This document shows positions 44,468 through 50,433 of a DNA stretch of 50,433 nucleotides, piece by piece (position 1 is the first letter of the stretch; every line of letters begins with the position of its first letter). A program made the position numbers and the translations under genes. The notes beneath the pieces were generated by a model. It saw only the letters and a list, made by a program, of their open reading frames with translations. It was not told the origin of the DNA and made no database searches. This DNA is from Beroe ovata (taxonomy: Eukaryota > Ctenophora > Nuda > Beroida > Beroidae). The stretch is taken from assembly GCA_946803715.1 (NCBI GenBank), contig CAMPET010000036.1, positions 73,917-124,349 on the forward strand. Direction: 5' to 3'.

Positions 44468-45238
44468 CTATCCCCCCTTTTCACTGAATAAGATGAGTTT
44501 CTCGTCCAGACATAGACATAAATCCTGACACAAGGCATGATAGTCTTCTCCATAGTGCACCGTGTAGCTCGCCTCACTCTTGTATTTTATCCTGAGTGTG
44601 TGAGTTACAATGTAATATTGTGATATGTTCCTACTCACTTCACTAATACGAATTATTCGAATTGAAGTGAATAGCAACAATCTTGAGAACAGTTCATCAT
44701 CGTCCATCACAAACCTCACAAATTCGGCTAAAATTTTGAGTGCGTACGCGTCCATCTGGCTAAACAGCTCCACTGGCCTCATCGACTTCTTCATGTTAAG
44801 GGCAGTGCAGTAGTCATCAAAACACTCCAACCAAAGGGAAATACTGTTCCCTGCTTTGAAAATCTTTGGCTTCGTTATCTGAAAAATGGTGAATCCTCAA
44901 AACTTCTTATTTATGGTTACTGGAACTAATAGGTAATACATGCGCTACATATCTGAAAATTTTCACCAGTGCACTCTAACCGGCTTGGTCTGTGTCTTGT
45001 TGTTGCTGGTGTTGTTAACGTGAATTTCGAACAGCGAAAGTCGGGGTAGTTGGTTGTGCATCTCGTGGTTGATTATGGAGAATCTGCGTGACATACGGCG
45101 CGTGACGCCCTCCTTTTCGCTTGATAGGCAACGCGTGATTCCCTCCTTCCCGCGTGACTCTTCCTCGCCGCCCTCCGCTGTTTCTGAACCGGGTGTCTTG
45201 CACCGCTTCACGCACGGCTGACGCTTGAATAAACCCAT
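44468..45238 (-). CDS. Hypothetical two-exon protein, weakly capsid/gag-like
   Basis: Exons 45238-44981 and 44878-44468 join in phase 0 (CCG|GTTAGA, TTTTTCAG|ATA) to give 222 residues. The N terminus is highly charged (EEESRGKEG, SSEKEG, RRMSRRF). Exon 2 starts PKIFKAGNSISLWLECFDDY and continues CTALNMKK...AYALKILAEFV. This resembles the start of LTR-retrotransposon capsid domains, where F..G..I..WL..F is common. The likeness is a pattern impression only, and no zinc knuckle, protease or polymerase is nearby. It could be a domesticated gag-like gene, a fragment, or chance. Function unknown. Confidence 0.35.
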
Positions 45239-46225
45239 CCTGGTGAAAAACTCTTCAACGAACTACGGGATCGCAATCTGATTCACTTCGTACACGAGCT
45301 ATCAAATGAATATCTATCATAACAACCTCGGCCCATATGCACGGAAATAACGATGTCTCGCTTTAGTAAGATGAATCTGGTTGTACTGCATCGAGCGTTA
45401 CAGAACATGAGAAAATGTAAAAACGATAGGACATAGGCAGATGTGATACGTATGCCATGTGAAGGTTGTATTGATTCATCGTCTACAACCCAAACTTGAC
45501 ATAGACATTAGACATTCACTGTTTCTTTAAATGAACAGTAACTTTCGCTTACATCATACAGTGGTAATATAGTATATGATATTCATAATGGAATGACATG
45601 GAGTTGAGCCTACTTGTATAGTGGTCATGGAAATCCATACACTTAAGGAGTTAGGATCAACCGAAAGAGGAAAAGTGGATCAATTTCTGTCCGATGATAG
45701 GGAACATATCTTAGCAACGTTGGAGTTGCCCTGCGTTTTCCTTGATTTAGTACTACAGTAATGTATCATTGCACTGTACTTGGTCACTGTACTTGGTCAC
45801 TGTACTTGGTCACTGTGCTTGGTCACTGTACTTGGTCACTTTACTTGGTCATGGATCAAGTGGTATAAACACAGTATCTACACTCTGTAATAGCACGCTG
45901 TCATATTACTAGCATAGTAATAGTATCTGTCTTGTGCAACGCACGGAAGATTGGCAATGATGTCATAGTAAATGTATGATGCTATTTAGTTACTTTTGGA
46001 AATGGTTGAAGTGGTGCCTGGAGTCCAAAAAGGCGCCAAGTCATTGCAATGCGAGATGAGAAAATGCAGTGTGGTTATGAATTGAAAGTAGTTGATGTGA
46101 AGTACGCCTAATCTCATGCAACAAATTACGAGATTTCATAACTGATGATGCACATGTGTTAAGAGGTACTATAGTTCGCGTATTTGAAGTTGGCCGGTCG
46201 CTATGTCGCTCTCTCTGCGATCGCG
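45239..46225. repeat. Intergenic with 13 bp tandem repeat (CACTGTACTTGGT) at 45774-45850
   Basis: About six units of CACTGTACTTGGT with single-base variants. The rest of the interval shows no gene. Confidence 0.8.
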
Positions 46226-46310
46226 CACGTGACAAGTCACGTGGGTTTATTTGGCCAATCACAAGCGTCGCAGCAGACAGGGGAATATCAAAGAAGCGCG
46301 CGCGCTAGCT
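46226..46310. promoter_or_regulatory. Palindromic double E-box with CCAAT and GC run
   Basis: CACGTGACAAGTCACGTG (46226-46243) is an inverted pair of E-boxes with a 2 bp spacer. CCAAT follows at 46254-46258 and a GCGCGCGCGC run near 46297-46306. The composition is like a promoter, but no gene is anchored to it. A short ATG frame at 46363 encodes a signal-like start that ends after 12 codons. Confidence 0.35.
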
Positions 46311-46427
46311 GTTGTTTGTCTCGTTAAACTTCAAGCACTTCGAGAAAATATAGGGACCAAGAATGAGGAAAATTTTCCTCTACTTTCTCCTTTGGATATG
46401 ATCTAGATGAATTCAAATTCTTTATCG

Positions 46428-46500
46428 GCCAGCTGGTGCAGCGGTATAATCTTGTGGTTTACCAGTCGATTGAATGGTGTTCAAGTCCCACTATTGGTGA
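46428..46500 (+). repeat. tRNA-like A-box/B-box pair, possible SINE head
   Basis: TGGTGCAGCGG (46434-46444) fits the polymerase III A box, and GTTCAAGTCC (46479-46488) fits the B box. The B box lies in a 7 bp stem, AATGGTG with CACTATT. An anticodon stem does not fold well, so it is not a normal tRNA gene. A CA microsatellite follows after the N at 46557. Confidence 0.35.
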
Positions 46501-46556
46501 TTTTTACTCTACTTTGTTTGATGTCCTCGGTGCATACTGACTATCATACATTTCTG

Positions 46557-48490
46557 NCATACACACACACACACTCACACACACACACATACACACACAC
46601 ATACACACACACACACAGATATAAACAGAAATACACAGATAGTTACAGAAATCACAAGTTATCAGGACTAGAAGCAGATTTAGCTCTCATCTTATCTATT
46701 GTTCATGCTGTATGCAGTGTATGCATCAATGTGATTGAAATTGTTCAGATTAGTGCAATATCGGTGCACACAAACATACCTACTGGTTACTACATAGTGA
46801 TACGTAGCATATAAGTAAGGAGAAGCTCCCTATGTAGCGTGAGATCGTGTACTATCTCTCATAATAATGTAAATGATAACGATAATAATGATACGATCAG
46901 TGCATTGTCAAGGGGGCTTCGCGCACTCACATACGTACCACACAGATACACATTACACGCACACACACACGCACAGGCGGAGTGCGCGCACATAGGCACA
47001 CACACATGCTAGCACACACAGATAGACAAACTGACGCATCATACTCGCATACAAACTCTGTCAGAGGCACAATATCCGGCGACTCGCGAAATATAGGTCT
47101 CCAAATGCTGGCACTATTATAGTTGTCGCAAAGACGCGCAGACACACACGCAGAACATATGCTGCTACTGCTATAGGTAGGTGAATACAGCTCGTAGGAC
47201 GATGAATAATCATGCGTGTGCGCGCGTCTGTTATTGTCCGCCCAATAGCAAGATTATTTTATAATACTTGTATGTGGGGGGGGGCCAACGCCATTTAAGG
47301 CCACAAACACATCTGAAATCGCAAAATGGCCCTAGAATCTGTGGCCCTAAATGGCCTTTTATGGCCCTAAAATTTATGAAATTTTTGCAGTTCACTCATA
47401 AATGATGATTGCTGATTAAGCATTAACATATAGATGTTCCTCTTGGAATATATTGATTTAGAGGCATTTTTAGGGCAAATATCTGCTTATCACCCTTGTG
47501 AATCATTGACTGTTTCTAAGGAGGCCATCTTCCTGGATTCATCACTTTCTTTGGTGACGTGCTTATAGTTATACTGGGTCATCACATCAGTTACCTGTGA
47601 CCGCCCTTGCAGACCTCTGCGAGTTGTTTTTCACTGCTCTGTGTTCTGCAGACTGCAGTCGTCGGATTGTCTGGGATTCAGCTTATCCGTGTTCAAGCTG
47701 ATCCAGGTCCGCTATTGGCGGCAAATTCCTAGATAGGTAGTTCCAAATCCATAAATTAGGGCCAATAGCACCAAGAGACGAATCGTTCATGGCTGATTGT
47801 GCTTAGTGCTTAGTAATGTACCTTGTCATGATAGGAACCTTATCTTTATACGGCTTGTGAGTGCCTTCGCGATATGATGCTGTACACATTTTAACATCAT
47901 TCTAACGGTAGTCATGGAGTATTTTCCACGTTTGGACATATCTTTCACGCCTGATATATATTTTACGTTAGAATGGCATGTAGCCATAAAACTTAAATCA
48001 TGTAGTCAAGATGNTGTGTGTGTGTTTGTGTGTCTGTGTCTGTGTCTGTACGGTAGGTCTATTTATATATGTCACTGCAACGTATGTGTGATTAATCTAG
48101 CATAGGTCATAGTGTGGCTTGGCGTGAGGTGACACGTTATTTCAATCAAATATCACATGACCGCGGTAGCTCTCACTGTGGCCATTGAGTAGGTACACAA
48201 GATTCACTTACAATATAGTGCATTAACTCCGTGAAACGCATGAAATCACATCAAATCTACAAATTCGTTGCACAAACTTCTCTACTTACCATGCGGTAAT
48301 TCTTACGTACCTTCTATCATAGTGCTGAATAGATTCATTATCCTCGTTACTAAATGTATAAAATCAATGCATTAAATTATTGAGTTAGTTAACTCCATTT
48401 GGTAACAATACTCAATAGGACTTCGGGTAATTTCTAAAGCTATTTCTGTAGAGTTCACATACCGAATACTAAGTACAAGAACAAATATCC
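46557..48490. repeat. Intergenic with CA/TG microsatellites and single-N joins
   Basis: CA tracts at 46558-46630 and 46925-47015, TG tract at 48014-48045, and N at 46557 and 48014. No supported gene. The 47280-47370 stretch repeats the phrase GGCCxTAAAATGGCC several times, suggesting a small palindromic repeat. Confidence 0.6.
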
Positions 48491-48500
48491 GTCACGTGAC
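48491..48500. promoter_or_regulatory. GTCACGTGAC palindrome just upstream of DRC2
   Basis: A perfect 10 bp palindromic E-box (CLEAR-type) 12 bp before the proposed DRC2 start codon. Confidence 0.45.
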
Positions 48501-48511
48501 ATAGGGTAACT

Positions 48512-50145
48512 ATGCCAGCACGTTATAACACACATAGCAAATCAGCAGTCAATACCTCACGCCATAACACCATGTCACATTTTCACACCATGTCACATTA
48601 TCACACCATGTCGCATTATCACACCATGTCACATGATCACACCATGTCACATGATCACACCATGTCACATGATCACACCATGTCACATTATCACACCATG
48701 TCACATGATCACACCATGTCACATGATTACACCATGTCACATGATCACACCATGTCACATTGCCCACTCAGGCAAGAAGAAGGGAGGAGGTAAGGGAGCA
48801 AAACACATGACTGAGGAGGAACGAGTTCATTTCTACGAGACACAACTCCTCGCCGAGGAAGAGAACAGGAAGAAGAAGGAGGAACTCCTCACACAATTCC
48901 TCAAGGATAAACTCGCGAAGGAGGAGAAAGCGAATGAGTTCAACAAACTCAAACTGCAGAATCAATGGCGAGCCATCATGAGGGAAGGTATGTCGACATT
49001 CAGTTTGTAGGTATGTTATCATGTTTTTACTGTTGTACTCAATGAATACTATTCATGGTATGTACTGTGGTCTTATACCATGGCAGCAATATCGAGAACA
49101 CCCTGTGTCCCAGAGATATTATCCTACGTAATTGAGGTTCTGTGTCACAGTTGTGTCATAGTTGTGTCGCAGCTGTGTTACAGTTGTGTTACAGTTGTGT
49201 CACAGTTGTGTCACAGTTGTGTCGCAGTTGTGTCACAGTTGTGTCGCAGGTGTGTCACAGTTGTGTCGTCAACATCTGCTCGTATGAACAAGCAAAGCTA
49301 GCGTATACAGAATTACAATGACACTAGTAGCTGTAGCACAGATAACTCTATGCTAATAGAAAGCTGTATGGGAATACTGCTATGCTCTGATGATTAAATC
49401 TAGCACTCATCTATAATTGTTAATTAGAGATTAACGATTGTATATGATCGTGAATATTAACAATGGATTAGCAGCTGCTATAACCCAACTCATTTTATGC
49501 TGTTACGCTGGCGGTATCATCGTGCTACATCATCATNAGTTGTGTCATAGTTGTGTCACAGTTGTGTCACAGTTGTGTCGCAGTTGTGTCGCAGGTGTGT
49601 CACAGTTGTGTCGTCGACATCTGCTCGTATGAACAAGCAAAGCTAGCGTATACAGAATTACAATGACACTAGTAGCTCGTAGCTGTAGCACAGACAACTC
49701 TATGCTAATAGAAAGCTGTATGGGAATACTGCTATGCTCGGATGATTAAATCTAGCACTCATCTATAATTGTTAATTAGAGATTAACGATTGTATATAAT
49801 CGTGAATATTAACAATAGATCAGCAGCTGCTATTACCAAACTCATTTTATGTTGTTACGCTGGCGGTATCATCGTGCTACATCATCATACAGAATATATC
49901 ATACAGAATATATCATACAGATAGGACCAATATAATTCACTTTTGCTATGTATTTTGTCGTGATGTTTGGTCGTATCATCGTTATATCACGACATGTGTT
50001 TTGCAGCCAAAGCGACTGAGCTGTGCAAGGAGATAGAGATCTTATCCCAGACATTTGAGAGGATAGTCGATAGGAAGGACGCTATTATCAAGTCACTGTC
50101 TCAGGACTTGGCTGAGGCTGAGGAACAATATCAACTAGCTCTCAG
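48512..50145 (+). CDS. CCDC65: DRC2/CCDC65, dynein regulatory complex subunit 2 (5' part)
   Basis: Exons at 48772-48987 and 50007-50145 join in phase 1. They encode [20 protein letters not shown], then [52 protein letters not shown] and [20 protein letters not shown]. This tracks human CCDC65 (KGKGSKLTEEEK...[13 protein letters not shown]...WRTILREV...[33 protein letters not shown]). The gene continues beyond the right edge. DRC2 is a coiled-coil subunit of the nexin-dynein link in motile cilia and flagella. My proposed first exon is 48512-48521 (ATG CCA GCA C), giving MPARKKKGGG after splicing; human begins MPKKEKKGKG. The first intron would then consist mostly of an 18 bp minisatellite. Exons 2 and 3 are secure; exon 1 is a hypothesis. 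Confidence 0.85.
48572..48765 (+). repeat. 18 bp minisatellite ending against the DRC2 exon
   Basis: Unit ATGTCACATGATCACACC, about 10.5 copies, open in several frames. It ends 6 bp before the CTCAG acceptor of the DRC2 exon at 48772. Confidence 0.9.
49141..49536. repeat. 11 bp minisatellite plus unique tail, copy 1
   Basis: Unit CACAGTTGTGT, about 11 copies with CGCAG and TACAG variants, followed by a tail from CAACATCTGCTCGTATGAAC to CATCATCAT. It lies in a DRC2 intron and ends at the N at 49537. Confidence 0.9.
49538..49889. repeat. 11 bp minisatellite plus unique tail, copy 2
   Basis: It repeats 49141-49536 at more than 95% identity by eye, with fewer minisatellite units and a 4 bp insertion (TAGCTCG). 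The N between the copies makes a haplotype join likely. A short (CATACAGAATATAT)n follows at 49885-49920. Confidence 0.9.
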
Positions 50146-50417
50146 GTGAGGCAAATCACAGAAGATGGGTACAGATTCTGCCATATGTATGTCGGGGTAT
50201 TATCAAATGAATTCCTCTATAAAGTAGAATTGTCGTATATAAGATGACAAAACGTAGGGAAGACGTGTTAAAACTGCGTTCAAAACCTGATGTAGGAATC
50301 AGTAGAATAACTCCTAATTAGGTCAAGAGATATTCAGCACGTCTTTGTCATACACACTAAACAATAGGACTGTCCGAAGAAAATTTGGCGTATTCATAAT
50401 ACACTGGGAAGGTCAAT

Positions 50418-50433
50418 GTGTGTGTGTGTGTGT
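50418..50433. repeat. (TG)n at the right window edge
   Basis: The window ends in a TG tract, like other gap borders in this assembly. Confidence 0.8.

Noticed and set aside
46428-46500. Functional tRNA gene
   Set aside because: Box motifs are present, but acceptor and anticodon stems do not form a cloverleaf.
48512-48793. Repeat protein MSHDHT...
   Set aside because: The frame is produced by the 18 bp minisatellite and stops shortly after entering the DRC2 exon in the wrong frame.

Overview
The window is nuclear DNA of an animal. Nearly every gene is split by GT-AG introns, and the proteins are clear metazoan orthologues: TBC1D32, INTS8, NDUFAF3, RCC1L, GNL3L/GNL3, CDK7, DRC2/CCDC65 and a hexa-EF-hand protein. 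Genes are compact, with many introns of 60-600 bp and several intergenic gaps of 230-500 bp. Lineage-specific secreted cysteine-rich proteins sit among the housekeeping genes. This fits an early-branching invertebrate, perhaps a sponge, but that placement is inference. Seven single N bases and two long N runs show a draft assembly that breaks at repeats.

Layout. 1-13631 (minus) is an almost complete TBC1D32 (BROMI) gene that I resolved into 18 exons with matching phases at every junction. Three of its introns each hold a plus-strand gene: a small single-pass membrane protein (839-1568), a secreted cysteine-rich protein (5214-7940) and a receptor-like protein with an SRCR-like domain (9116-10288). 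14081-15319 (minus) is an intronless F-box/WD40 gene, followed by one stranded importin-alpha exon. 15.8-18.5 kb is repeat-rich, with a ~700 bp duplication, one copy of which carries a 108 bp foldback element with an 8 bp target-site duplication. 18.6-35.2 kb is a run of plus-strand genes: NDUFAF3, INTS8, a many-fingered C2H2 protein, RCC1L, a myristoylated-type EF-hand protein (with a CGTCA-rich satellite in an intron), GNL3L/GNL3 and CDK7. 35463-37198 (minus) is a calbindin/secretagogin-family gene. 38414-40326 (plus) is an unrecognised multipass membrane protein with two low-complexity repeat segments. 40.4-48.5 kb is poor in genes and rich in foldback elements, microsatellites and one possible gag-like gene. 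48512 to the right edge is the start of DRC2/CCDC65.

Functional themes. Two genes serve cilia (TBC1D32, DRC2), two serve mitochondria (NDUFAF3, RCC1L) and three serve nuclear gene expression, ribosome production or the cell cycle (INTS8, GNL3L, CDK7). No pathway-level clustering is evident. Palindromic E-boxes of the form GTCACGTGAC recur at likely promoters. The gene models come from reading splice sites and phase by eye, and small boundary errors of a base or two are possible.
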